This document shows, one piece after another, positions 6,973-14,033 of a stretch of 14,033 nt of DNA (its first letter is position 1; each line of letters begins with the position of its first letter). Below the pieces are notes generated by a model. That model had not been told where the DNA came from. It was given only the letters and a program-made list of their open reading frames with translations, and searched no databases. The translations under genes and the position numbers were made by a program. This DNA comes from IDS-8 sp035304285 (GTDB lineage: Bacteria; Pseudomonadota; Gammaproteobacteria; Steroidobacterales; Woeseiaceae): contig DATGQI010000080.1 of the NCBI GenBank assembly GCA_035304285.1, forward strand, positions 1 through 14,033, written 5' to 3'.

Positions 6973-9048
6973 ATGGCTAGTGCTATCTCCATGGCCGCCG
7001 CAGGGTTCGTCCTCGGTATCGCTGCCACCTATATCGCCTTTCATCTTCCGCGCGATGCAGCGCAGTCCCTACCCCTCATCGAGAACGTTCCAACGATGTC
7101 GCGAGAGGCGGCCGAGTTGCACCGCAACAGCCGCTATGCCGGGATCGGCAGCATTGAAGAGACGCTGGCCCTGCCCGGCGACTTTGCCCAGGCGGAAGCG
7201 CTCTATGCTCTCGCGGGTCGGTCCGACTCGGCGGCTATCCAAAACCTGATCTTCCAGGCCGGTCGCATCACTGATCCCTCGGATCGTTCAGCGGCTCTCG
7301 ATATCCTTTTCCTGCGGCTATCCGAACTGGACCCGCGCTCTGCCCTCGCGCTCAGTCGCGCGGATGAGTTTCGCGGTAACCGGCAGATAGAAGCCAGGGT
7401 CTGGCACAACTGGGGAAAGCTCGATCTCGACCAGGCGCTGGCCGCGGCGGCTGCACTGGAGTCGGCGGCGCAAAGGAACCTGGCGGCACAGTCTCTTTAT
7501 GCCGCCTATGATTACGGCGGCAACGACACGATCGACCGCATAGAAGAGGTGCTGGGAATCCAGCCAAACACTGCGACGCGGGCCGCTCATCTTTCTCTTC
7601 TCGCGGACCGGGATCCGGTCGATGCGGTGAATTTCATCAATTCAATGCGCAGCATTTCGAGCCGACAGGAGGCCGCGGCCCACCTGGGACGGCGCCTGGG
7701 CCGCCACCCGGGCAAGCGCACAGAGCAGTATGCGAGCCTGTTCACCGATACCGCCGCGCGGCAGTCATTTAGTCATGCCGCCAGGTCTGCGGAAGCGGAA
7801 ATACATCCTGAAGCGGTTCTGGACGAGTGGCTGGGCGGGAAGCGCAGCATGAGCGAAACGATGCAGTTGTACACTGCGATGAAATCGCTGGCGGCGAGGG
7901 ACATGGAGAAAGCCCTCGAGTATTTCGGGCAGATTCCGAACTCCCGGTATCGTCGCATGCTGGCAGGACCCATTGGAGAGGTGCTTGCAGACGCGGATCC
8001 GCAGCGTGCCTTTGAGTGGGCAAAGGAGAACGATCCGGGCATGCAGAGTGGGCTCTATGCGGGAATAGTCACCTCTGTCGCGGGCAGGGATCCTGAACTT
8101 GCCCTGGCGTCCGCGCAACTGCTGCCGCCCGGGATGCAGCGACGACAGGCGTTAAACGGGGTCTTCATGGCTATCTCTTACCAGGATCCACAAAAAGCCG
8201 TTGCATTGCTGGACCGGATCGAACAAACCGGCACACGCGATGAGGTTGCGCAGAACCTCGCCACGATGTGGGTGCAGAACGATCCCGATGCCGCACTGAA
8301 CTGGATGCTGAGTCGGGATGACACCGAGCGGCGCGCGCTGCTGTCCGGGGCTGCAAGGGGGCTGACCGAGACGGACCTGGACCTGGCTTTGCAGTGGCTA
8401 CCGCGGCTGGATGAGGAGTCGCAACGCGTGTGGCGTGCGCAGCTTGCAGCAAGCCTCGCGAGGCAGCGCTCGGTCGGGGAGGCCCAAAGATTCATCAGCA
8501 GTTTCGAAGGCACCGAGGAATATCCTCAACTCCTCGCTTCAACGATAAATGGCATTGCCCAGGACGACATAGGTGCGGCGGTAGAGTTGGCGCGCCTGGT
8601 TCCCGAAGGACCTGAGCGTGACATGATCTACGGCGGGCTGATCAGGCAGTTCGGGTACCACGATCCGCAGCAGGCGGCAACGTTTGTGACGTCGATCAGC
8701 GGCGCTCCGCAGCGCGAACGCGCAACGGCATCGCTCGCGATGATGTGGAGCCACAGCGACGCCGATGCAGCCCAGCTTTGGGTACAGGACCTTCCCGGAG
8801 GGGTTGCACGCGAAGGCGCTATCGTAGCCCTGGCTTCAAACTGGACTGAGATGACGCCATCCCGACGTCTGCTGGTGAACAGCATCGGCGACCTCGAAAA
8901 GCGCAAGCAGGCGCTCGTCGCGCACATTCAAAGGGTGGCCCAGGTCGATACGCAGCGAGCTGAAAGACTGATGAATGACCTGGACCTGAACCAAGAGGAA
9001 AGGCAACAGCTGGCCGAGACTATCCACATGATCGGAACCATGCGCTAG
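6973..9048 (+). CDS. Membrane-anchored helical-repeat (solenoid) protein of unknown function
   Basis: The product has 691 residues. Residues about 5-24 form one hydrophobic segment (MAAAGFVLGIAATYIAF), a membrane anchor or uncleaved signal; with no basic n-region the orientation is uncertain, though a periplasmic body is likely. The rest is almost entirely alpha-helical repeats of 31-33 residues whose units begin near a D-P or D-x-x-x-A pattern at about 120, 151, 183, 214, 246, 278, 310, 342, 373, 405, 437, 468, 500, 532, 564, 596, 628 and 659. Typical units are RDPELALASAQLLPPGMQRR and NDPDAALNWMLSRDDTERR. The layout resembles TPR- or HEAT-like solenoids, suggesting a binding scaffold; no catalytic motif is seen. 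GGAG at 6963-6966, six bases before the ATG, supports the start. I do not recognise a named family with a known role. Confidence 0.88.
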   Translation: MASAISMAAAGFVLGIAATYIAFHLPRDAAQSLPLIENVPTMSREAAELHRNSRYAGIGSIEETLALPGDFAQAEALYALAGRSDSAAIQNLIFQAGRITDPSDRSAALDILFLRLSELDPRSALALSRADEFRGNRQIEARVWHNWGKLDLDQALAAAAALESAAQRNLAAQSLYAAYDYGGNDTIDRIEEVLGIQPNTATRAAHLSLLADRDPVDAVNFINSMRSISSRQEAAAHLGRRLGRHPGKRTEQYASLFTDTAARQSFSHAARSAEAEIHPEAVLDEWLGGKRSMSETMQLYTAMKSLAARDMEKALEYFGQIPNSRYRRMLAGPIGEVLADADPQRAFEWAKENDPGMQSGLYAGIVTSVAGRDPELALASAQLLPPGMQRRQALNGVFMAISYQDPQKAVALLDRIEQTGTRDEVAQNLATMWVQNDPDAALNWMLSRDDTERRALLSGAARGLTETDLDLALQWLPRLDEESQRVWRAQLAASLARQRSVGEAQRFISSFEGTEEYPQLLASTINGIAQDDIGAAVELARLVPEGPERDMIYGGLIRQFGYHDPQQAATFVTSISGAPQRERATASLAMMWSHSDADAAQLWVQDLPGGVAREGAIVALASNWTEMTPSRRLLVNSIGDLEKRKQALVAHIQRVAQVDTQRAERLMNDLDLNQEERQQLAETIHMIGTMR

Positions 9049-9091
9049 GGTCTGCGCGGTAGAAATTTTCGTCGCGAAATAGCGCAGACCC
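9048..9091. repeat. Perfect 10-bp inverted repeat at the stop codon of the solenoid gene
   Basis: GGGTCTGCGC (9048-9057) and GCGCAGACCC (9082-9091) are exact complements. The 24-base interior can form a second stem, TTTCG (9067-9071) with CGAAA (9075-9079), closed by TCG. The first base is the G of the TAG stop. A T-run is missing, so it is not a standard intrinsic terminator; it could be a dispersed palindromic repeat or an mRNA 3'-end stabiliser. Confidence 0.7.
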
Positions 9092-9098
9092 CTGGCGA

Positions 9099-9120
9099 AA
9101 TTCGTCCCGCGACGACAATT
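9099..9120. repeat. Second hairpin before the gamma-glutamyltransferase gene
   Basis: AATTCGTC (9099-9106), loop CCGC, then GACG (9111-9114), a two-base AC bulge and AATT (9117-9120) form eight pairs. It lies 8 bp after the larger inverted repeat and 18 bp before the ATG of the next gene, so it may be part of the same element or affect translation of that gene. Confidence 0.4.
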
Positions 9121-9138
9121 CCTGCGATCTGTGGAAGA

Positions 9139-10914
9139 ATGCCGCGTTCTCCAAAGCGGGTCATTCTGATGTTAAGACTCTGTAAGCTCCTGTCGCTCAA
9201 GGCGACTCTTCTCCTCGTCCTCGCCTGCTCTCCGGCAACTGAGGCGCCCCAGGCCGTCGCGCCCGCCGCGGAGGCTGTCAACCGCGAGGGTGGACGCGAA
9301 GCGGCGGTAGCAATGCCCGATCGCTACGCGGCGGAGGTGAGCGAGGCGATCCTGAGAGCCGGCGGCAACGCTGTGGATGCCGCCATCGCGGCGGGCTTTA
9401 CACTGGCAGTGACTTACCCGGAAGCCGGCAACATCGGCGGCGGCGGCTTCATGCTCATTCACATGAAAGGCGAATCGACATTCCTCGATTACCGCGAGAC
9501 CGCGCCGCTCGCGGCCGACCGCGACATGTACCTGGACGAGAACGGCGACGTGATCCCCGGCGCGAGCCTCATCGGCCACAAAGCCGTTGGCGTGCCGGGC
9601 ACGGTCGCGGGATTCTGGGCGGCGCACCAGCGTTACGGCACCGTCCCATGGGAAGACCTGGTGAGTCCCGCCGCACGCATCGCCGAGGACGGTTTCGTCG
9701 TCCCCGACTCGCTGGGCGGCGGCATGAAAATGATGATCGAATGGTTTAGCGACAAGACCAACTTCGGCGAGTACTTCGGCGATCTCGAGTCGGGGAAGGT
9801 TTTCCGTCAACCGGAACTCGCGGCAACATTGCGGCGCATCGCCGAACAGGGGCCGGCGGACTTTTACGAGGGCGAAACTGCTAAATTGATCACGGCGGAG
9901 ATGGAGCGCGGCGAGGGCCTCATCACGCTCGAGGACCTCGAAAGTTACAAGGCCGTCTGGCGCGAACCGCTGCGCGCCGAGTGGCGCGGGTACGAAATCC
10001 TCTCGGCGCCGCTGCCGAGTTCCGGCGGTTTTGCCGTGATCCAGCTACTGAAGATGAAGGATTACCTCAACCACGAGTTCGAGGAACTGCCCCACAACTC
10101 ACCGCAATACATACATCTCGTTGCCGAGATCGAAAAGCGCGTCTTCGCGGACCGCGCGGAGTACCTGGGCGACCCGGACTACGTGGATACCCGCATCGAT
10201 CGCCTCGTGAGCGAGGAATACATGATGCAGCGCGCGGCCGAAGTCGATGCTGACGAAATCTCGGCAGTGGTTTCGGCCGGCACGGTGGCGCACGAGTCCC
10301 CCGACACGACTCACTACTCCATCGTCGACCAGTGGGGCAATGCCGTCGCACAGACCTACACGTTGAACATAAGCTTTGGCAGCGGTGTCGTAGTCGAAGG
10401 TGCCGGCTTCCTGTTGAATGACGAAATGGACGACTTCAGCGTCAAGCCGGGCGTGCCGAACACCTACGGCGTGACCGGCAACGAGGCGAACGAGATCCAG
10501 CCGGGAAAGCGCATGTTGTCCTCGATGTCTCCCACGATTCTGTTGCAAGACAATGAAGTTGCCATGGTCGCCGGGACGCCCGGAGGAACGACCATATTCA
10601 CCTCGGTCTTCCAGACGATCGTCAACATCATCGACTTCGGGATGTCGCCGGCGGAAGCCGTAGGCGCGACTCGCTTTCATCACCAGTTGCTGCCGCCGGA
10701 CCTGGTTACCTACAGTCCGGGCCGCCCGCTTCCCGACTCGACCATATCGGCGCTCTCGGACCGCGGCTATCGCGTGGAGCCGCACCAGTGGGAGTTCGGC
10801 GACATGCAGGTTATCTGGCGCGACGACGATAGTCTCGTACCGGCGTCGGATCCGCGGAACCGTGGAGTGTCCAGCGTCATACCGCCGGAGGGCGCCGCGA
10901 CGGGACAGCCGTAA
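9139..10914 (+). CDS. ggt: Gamma-glutamyltransferase, probable lipoprotein
   Basis: This enzyme cleaves and transfers gamma-glutamyl groups of glutathione and related peptides in the periplasm. The 591-residue precursor should self-cleave before Thr390 (DTTHYS) into a large and a small subunit, Thr390 becoming the nucleophile. Matches to E. coli residues are visible: Arg119 in LDYRETAP (R114), Thr408 and Asn410 in TYTLN (T409, N411), Glu429 and Asp432 in LNDEMDDF (Q430, D433), Ser461-Ser462 and Gly482-Gly483. The lid-loop sequence PNTYGVTGNEAN is present, as in true transferases rather than cephalosporin acylases. The N-terminus has basic residues, a hydrophobic stretch and LLLVLAC-SP, a near-lipobox with Cys30, so membrane attachment is likely. 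ATG 9139 has GGAAG too close to it. ATG 9169 would give a more ordinary 19-residue signal, so the start is uncertain. No partner genes are adjacent. Confidence 0.94.
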   Translation: MPRSPKRVILMLRLCKLLSLKATLLLVLACSPATEAPQAVAPAAEAVNREGGREAAVAMPDRYAAEVSEAILRAGGNAVDAAIAAGFTLAVTYPEAGNIGGGGFMLIHMKGESTFLDYRETAPLAADRDMYLDENGDVIPGASLIGHKAVGVPGTVAGFWAAHQRYGTVPWEDLVSPAARIAEDGFVVPDSLGGGMKMMIEWFSDKTNFGEYFGDLESGKVFRQPELAATLRRIAEQGPADFYEGETAKLITAEMERGEGLITLEDLESYKAVWREPLRAEWRGYEILSAPLPSSGGFAVIQLLKMKDYLNHEFEELPHNSPQYIHLVAEIEKRVFADRAEYLGDPDYVDTRIDRLVSEEYMMQRAAEVDADEISAVVSAGTVAHESPDTTHYSIVDQWGNAVAQTYTLNISFGSGVVVEGAGFLLNDEMDDFSVKPGVPNTYGVTGNEANEIQPGKRMLSSMSPTILLQDNEVAMVAGTPGGTTIFTSVFQTIVNIIDFGMSPAEAVGATRFHHQLLPPDLVTYSPGRPLPDSTISALSDRGYRVEPHQWEFGDMQVIWRDDDSLVPASDPRNRGVSSVIPPEGAATGQP

Positions 10915-10922
10915 GTGCCGTT

Positions 10923-10954
10923 CCCGCCGCCGCTTGCGGGGAAAAAGGCTTTTT
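10923..10954 (+). terminator. Possible terminator after the gamma-glutamyltransferase gene
   Basis: CCCGC (10923-10927) can pair with GCGGG (10936-10940), and a five-base T-run follows at 10950-10954 after a GAAAAAGGC spacer. The spacer is longer than in a standard intrinsic terminator. The rest of the 131-bp gap shows no clear promoter for the ABC operon that follows. Confidence 0.3.
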
Positions 10955-11045
10955 GTTAAAAGATGCAGCCGCGCGCGGCATGGCTCCCGCGCAAGCCCAC
11001 ATCGGAAAGAAACTCAACGCAGGAAACTGAGCGCAAGAAAACTGC

Positions 11046-11990
11046 ATGATCGAACTAAATGGTCTTACAAAGCGATACGGCCACCACACGGTTGTCGATC
11101 AGCTCAGCTTCAGTTGCTCACCCGGAGAGGTTTTAGGCTTTCTCGGCCCTAACGGCGCCGGCAAGTCGACCACGATGAAGATGCTCACCGGTTTCGTGGC
11201 GCCCGATGCGGGCACTGCATCCATCTGCGGGCACAGCATCATTGAAAACCCGCTGGCGGCCCGCAGGCACCTTGGCTACCTGCCGGAAGGGGCGCCGTCT
11301 TACCCGGAGATGACACCCGGCTCGTTCCTCAATTTCATCGCCGACATCCGCGGCCTGACCGGGGACACTCGCAAAGCGAGGCTCGCCGAGGTAACGGAAC
11401 AGCTGCACCTGGGGCCGGTACTAGAGCAGTCGATCGACACGCTCTCCAAGGGCTTCAAGCGCCGCGTGGGCCTGGCCCAGGCGATCCTCCACGACCCCGA
11501 CGTACTGATCCTGGATGAGCCTACGGACGGGCTCGACCCGAACCAGAAGCACGAAGTTCGGGAGCTCATTCGCTCAATGTCGGCCGACAAGCTCATCGTG
11601 ATATCCACGCACATCCTCGAAGAGGTCGAGGCTGTGTGCAGCCGCGCGATCATCATCGCTGCCGGCAAGATACTCGCCGACGACGCGCCGGCGAACCTTG
11701 CCGCTACCTCTCGTTTCCACAACGCCGTGCGGGTAACGCTCGCCGAGGAATCGTTATTCGACGAGGTTCGGTCGGCGATCGAGAAATTGCCTTCAGTGGC
11801 GGGCACGGAATCCGACCGCGCCCGCATGTCGATCACGGCGCTCGCACGGCGTGGCAGTGGTGACGCAGGACCATGGCGCGATATCTCGAGCCTGGTATCG
11901 GAAAACCGCTGGAACGTCTCGAGCCTGCAGCTGGAGGGCGGCCGGCTCGACGAGGTGTTTCGCCAGGTTACGCAAGGTACGGCGGCATGA
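11046..11990 (+). CDS. ABC transporter ATP-binding protein, GldA-like
   Basis: This is a cytoplasmic ATPase subunit of an ABC-2 type transporter, 314 residues. All core motifs are visible: Walker A GPNGAGKST (34-42), the signature in LSKGFKRRVGLAQ (133-145), Walker B VLILDE (153-158) followed by PTDGLDPNQ, and the switch His189 in STHIL. The Q-loop position holds Glu81 (GYLPEGAPSYPEMT), and LPE is common in the GldA-like branch. A C-terminal region of about 90 residues (225-314) follows the ATPase domain. The stop overlaps the permease start as ATGA, so the two are translationally coupled. No strong ribosome site is seen before the ATG; an AGGA lies about 20 bases upstream. The substrate is unknown. 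The gene order ATPase-permease-GldG-like supports an envelope export or remodelling role; gliding motility should not be assumed. Confidence 0.93.
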   Translation: MIELNGLTKRYGHHTVVDQLSFSCSPGEVLGFLGPNGAGKSTTMKMLTGFVAPDAGTASICGHSIIENPLAARRHLGYLPEGAPSYPEMTPGSFLNFIADIRGLTGDTRKARLAEVTEQLHLGPVLEQSIDTLSKGFKRRVGLAQAILHDPDVLILDEPTDGLDPNQKHEVRELIRSMSADKLIVISTHILEEVEAVCSRAIIIAAGKILADDAPANLAATSRFHNAVRVTLAEESLFDEVRSAIEKLPSVAGTESDRARMSITALARRGSGDAGPWRDISSLVSENRWNVSSLQLEGGRLDEVFRQVTQGTAA

Positions 11991-12721
11991 GCATCATTTC
12001 AGCGCTCTTCCGGCGCGAGCTGCACAGTTATTTTGCGACGCCCGTCGCCTACGTATTCATCGTCATCTTTCTCGTCCTCATGGGAACGTTCACTTTCTAC
12101 CTGGGAGGTTTCTACGAACGCGGCCAGGCCGACCTCAGCGCGTTCTTCAACTATCACCCATGGCTTTACCTTTTCCTGGTGCCGGCCATTGCGATGCGGC
12201 TATGGGCGGAAGAACGAAAGACCGGCACCGTCGAATTGCTGATGACACTCCCTGTAACCCCATGGCAGGCGGTCCTCGGCAAATATCTCGCCGCCTGGGC
12301 ATTTACCGGGATTGCCCTGGCGCTGACATTCCCGATCTGGATCACCGTTAACTACCTGGGCAACCCGGACAACGGCGCCATCATGGCGGCCTACGTCGGC
12401 AGCTTCCTCATGGCCGGGGGATTCCTGGCGATCGGCTCCTGCCTTTCGGCGACAACCAAGAACCAGGTAATCGCCTTCGTGCTCACGGTAGTTGCATGCT
12501 TCGGCTTCCTGCTTTCCGGCTTCCCGCTGGTGCTGGACCTCTTTTCCGCCTGGGCGCCCCAGACGATCGTGGACGGCATCGCATCGTTGAGCTTCCTGAC
12601 ACACTTTTCCAACATCAGCAAAGGCGTGATCGACTTTCGCAATCTCGTTTACTTCGCGCTGGTGATAGCGGTGTTCCTGTACGCGAACACGATTGTCCTG
12701 CAGTGGAAGCAGGCTGACTGA
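11987..12721 (+). CDS. ABC-2 type permease, GldF-like
   Basis: The product is the membrane subunit paired with the preceding ATPase. With the ATG at 11987 it has 244 residues and six predicted membrane segments at about 19-41, 58-74, 100-123, 132-155, 160-184 and 219-239. The cytoplasmic loop after the second segment carries EERKTGTVELLMTLPVT (75-91), a conserved coupling motif of ABC-2 permeases. The frame extends upstream to 11873, but those residues overlap the ATPase gene and are basic and unlike a permease N-terminus. The ATGA overlap with the ATPase stop and AAGG nine bases upstream support 11987. Length and topology match GldF-type permeases. The cargo cannot be inferred. Confidence 0.92.
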   Translation: MSIISALFRRELHSYFATPVAYVFIVIFLVLMGTFTFYLGGFYERGQADLSAFFNYHPWLYLFLVPAIAMRLWAEERKTGTVELLMTLPVTPWQAVLGKYLAAWAFTGIALALTFPIWITVNYLGNPDNGAIMAAYVGSFLMAGGFLAIGSCLSATTKNQVIAFVLTVVACFGFLLSGFPLVLDLFSAWAPQTIVDGIASLSFLTHFSNISKGVIDFRNLVYFALVIAVFLYANTIVLQWKQAD

Positions 12722-12723
12722 AC

Positions 12724-14033
12724 ATGACCACCTCGTCCCAGAAAAGCATCAATACCACCAGCCTCTTGCTGCTGGCACTGGCATTTATCGCCGCGGTCAT
12801 TATCAGCAACCAGCTTTTCCGCGGCTGGCGGATCGACCTCACCGACAACCAGCTTTACACGTTGTCCGACGGAACGAAGCGCATCCTCGATAACATCGAT
12901 GAGCCCATCAACCTGTACTTCTACTTCTCCGACAGGGCCACGGAGAACATTCCTTCCCTGCGAAGCTACGCCAACCGCGTGCGCGAAATGCTGGAGGAGA
13001 TGGAAGACGAGGCGGACGGTAATATCCGCCTGAACGTCATCGACCCGCTGCCATTCTCCGAGGAGGAAGACCGCGCGACCCAGTTCCGTTTGCAGGGGGT
13101 ACAGACCGCCGCATCTCCCGATGCAATCTACATGGGCTTAGCCGGAACGAACAGCGTGGGCGACGAGGAGATCATCCCCTTCTTCCAGCCGGACAAGGAG
13201 GAATTCCTCGAGTACGACATCGCGAAGCTCATCAGCACGCTGGCGCAGCCGGAGCGCCAGGCAGTGGGACTGATCTCCGGCGTCCGCATGTCGGGAGACT
13301 TCAACCCGCAGACCCAGCAGATGCAATCGCCGTGGGTAATATTCCAGCAGGCCCAGCAGCTTTTCGATGTGCGTGATCTCGGTACCGAGGTCGAGTCCAT
13401 CGATGACGAGATCGGGCTCCTGTGGATCGTGCAGCCGAAGGACCTCCCGGATTCGACGCTCTATGCCATCGACCAGTTCATCATGGCCGGCGGTAAAGCC
13501 CTCATCTTCGTGGACCCGGTCGCGGAGGCAGACCCTTCGGCCGCGCCGCAGGGAATGCCCGCGGGGATGCCGCCGCAGGGGCAGGCATCGAATCTCGCGA
13601 CGCTTTTCGAGGCCTGGGGCCTTTCGTATACCACGAGCGACGTCGTCGCAGATGCCGGGCTGGCATTGCAGATATCATCCGGAATGACCGGCCGCCCGGT
13701 CCGCCACCTGGGCCTGCTCGGTATCACCAGCACCCAGCTGAACAGCGAGGAAGTCGTCACCGCGGACCTCGAAGCACTGAACGTGGGTGTGGCCGGGACC
13801 ATCAGCGCAGAAGAAGGAAGCAACCTGTCATTCGTGCCGCTCTTCGGCTCGAGCCAGAATGCGGCGACCATCCCTGCATCGCGGTTCAGCTTCCTTCCCG
13901 ACCCGGCTGCGCTACAGAGAGACTTTACCCCGAGCGGTGACGAATACGTCATCGCCGCGCGCTTGAGCGGCAACTTCCCGAGCGCTTTCCCCGAAGGCCG
14001 ACCGACGGCCACCAATGAAGCCGACGAAGATGG
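12724..14033 (+). CDS. GldG-like ABC transporter auxiliary protein (3' end missing)
   Basis: The frame is open from the ATG at 12724 to the window end, 436 codons without a stop. The N-terminus MTTSSQKSINTTSLLLLALA leads into one membrane segment (about 13-32), followed by RGWRIDLTDNQLYTLSDGTK, a typical opening of GldG-like proteins, whose large domain faces the periplasm. Residues about 60-265 fit the GldG-type substrate domain (INLYFYFSDRA, LIFVDPVAEAD). A Met/Pro/Gln-rich linker, PSAAPQGMPAGMPPQGQAS (271-289), follows, as in other members. A second membrane helix is expected near the C-terminus, beyond the window. The gene starts two bases after the permease stop, so the three genes are one operon. 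The biochemical role of GldG-like proteins outside Bacteroidetes is unclear. Confidence 0.88.
   Translation, partial: MTTSSQKSINTTSLLLLALAFIAAVIISNQLFRGWRIDLTDNQLYTLSDGTKRILDNIDEPINLYFYFSDRATENIPSLRSYANRVREMLEEMEDEADGNIRLNVIDPLPFSEEEDRATQFRLQGVQTAASPDAIYMGLAGTNSVGDEEIIPFFQPDKEEFLEYDIAKLISTLAQPERQAVGLISGVRMSGDFNPQTQQMQSPWVIFQQAQQLFDVRDLGTEVESIDDEIGLLWIVQPKDLPDSTLYAIDQFIMAGGKALIFVDPVAEADPSAAPQGMPAGMPPQGQASNLATLFEAWGLSYTTSDVVADAGLALQISSGMTGRPVRHLGLLGITSTQLNSEEVVTADLEALNVGVAGTISAEEGSNLSFVPLFGSSQNAATIPASRFSFLPDPAALQRDFTPSGDEYVIAARLSGNFPSAFPEGRPTATNEADED

Noticed and set aside
11873..11986. Upstream extension of the permease frame
   Set aside because: It would lie inside the ATPase gene and add 38 mostly basic residues; the ATGA overlap at 11987 is the usual coupling arrangement.
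13461..14015. A 184-codon minus-strand frame near the window end
   Set aside because: It is antisense to the GldG-like gene, whose translation has clear family features; the minus frame has none.

Overview
The window looks like a chromosomal segment of a GC-rich proteobacterium, most likely a gammaproteobacterium. This is inferred from three things: an E. coli-like PaaZ architecture; the fused single-chain indolepyruvate ferredoxin oxidoreductase, common in aerobic Proteobacteria; and intergenic repeats beginning CTGTAGGAGC, which resemble gammaproteobacterial REP elements. No rRNA, tRNA, CRISPR array, transposase or phage gene was seen. Genes are densely packed, and all but one lie on the + strand.

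Region 1 (1-5478) is an aromatic amino-acid / phenylacetate module. It opens with the 3' part of paaZ (ring-opening hydrolase plus aldehyde dehydrogenase of the phenylacetyl-CoA pathway). A convergent Lrp/AsnC-type regulator follows, then a divergently transcribed 1162-residue fused indolepyruvate:ferredoxin oxidoreductase. The inferred logic is that the oxidoreductase turns arylpyruvates (phenylpyruvate, indolepyruvate) into arylacetyl-CoA, phenylacetyl-CoA enters the Paa pathway that PaaZ belongs to, and the Lrp-type protein could sense an amino acid and control the divergent promoter region. That region carries three copies of ATCCCG/CGGGAT.

Region 2 (5479-6972) holds a metallo-beta-lactamase-fold hydrolase between two copies of a roughly 100-bp paired-hairpin repeat (BIME-like, two inverted REP units each). 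The second copy overlaps the end of the hydrolase gene and supplies its stop codon. A third, degenerate single unit lies further downstream.

Region 3 (6973-10914) holds two cell-envelope genes. The first encodes a 691-residue protein with an N-terminal membrane segment followed by about 18 helical units of 31-33 residues, a solenoid of unknown function. The second encodes a gamma-glutamyltransferase with intact catalytic residues and a lipoprotein-like N-terminus. Between them, a perfect 10-bp inverted repeat starts on the last base of the solenoid stop codon.

Region 4 (11046-14033) is a tightly coupled operon of a GldA-like ABC ATPase, an ABC-2 permease with about six membrane segments, and a GldG-like auxiliary protein whose gene runs off the window end. 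Such three-gene sets occur widely in non-gliding bacteria, so they do not by themselves indicate gliding.

Nothing here is a clear new defence or mobile system. The most unusual items are the solenoid protein and the repeat that forms the end of a gene.
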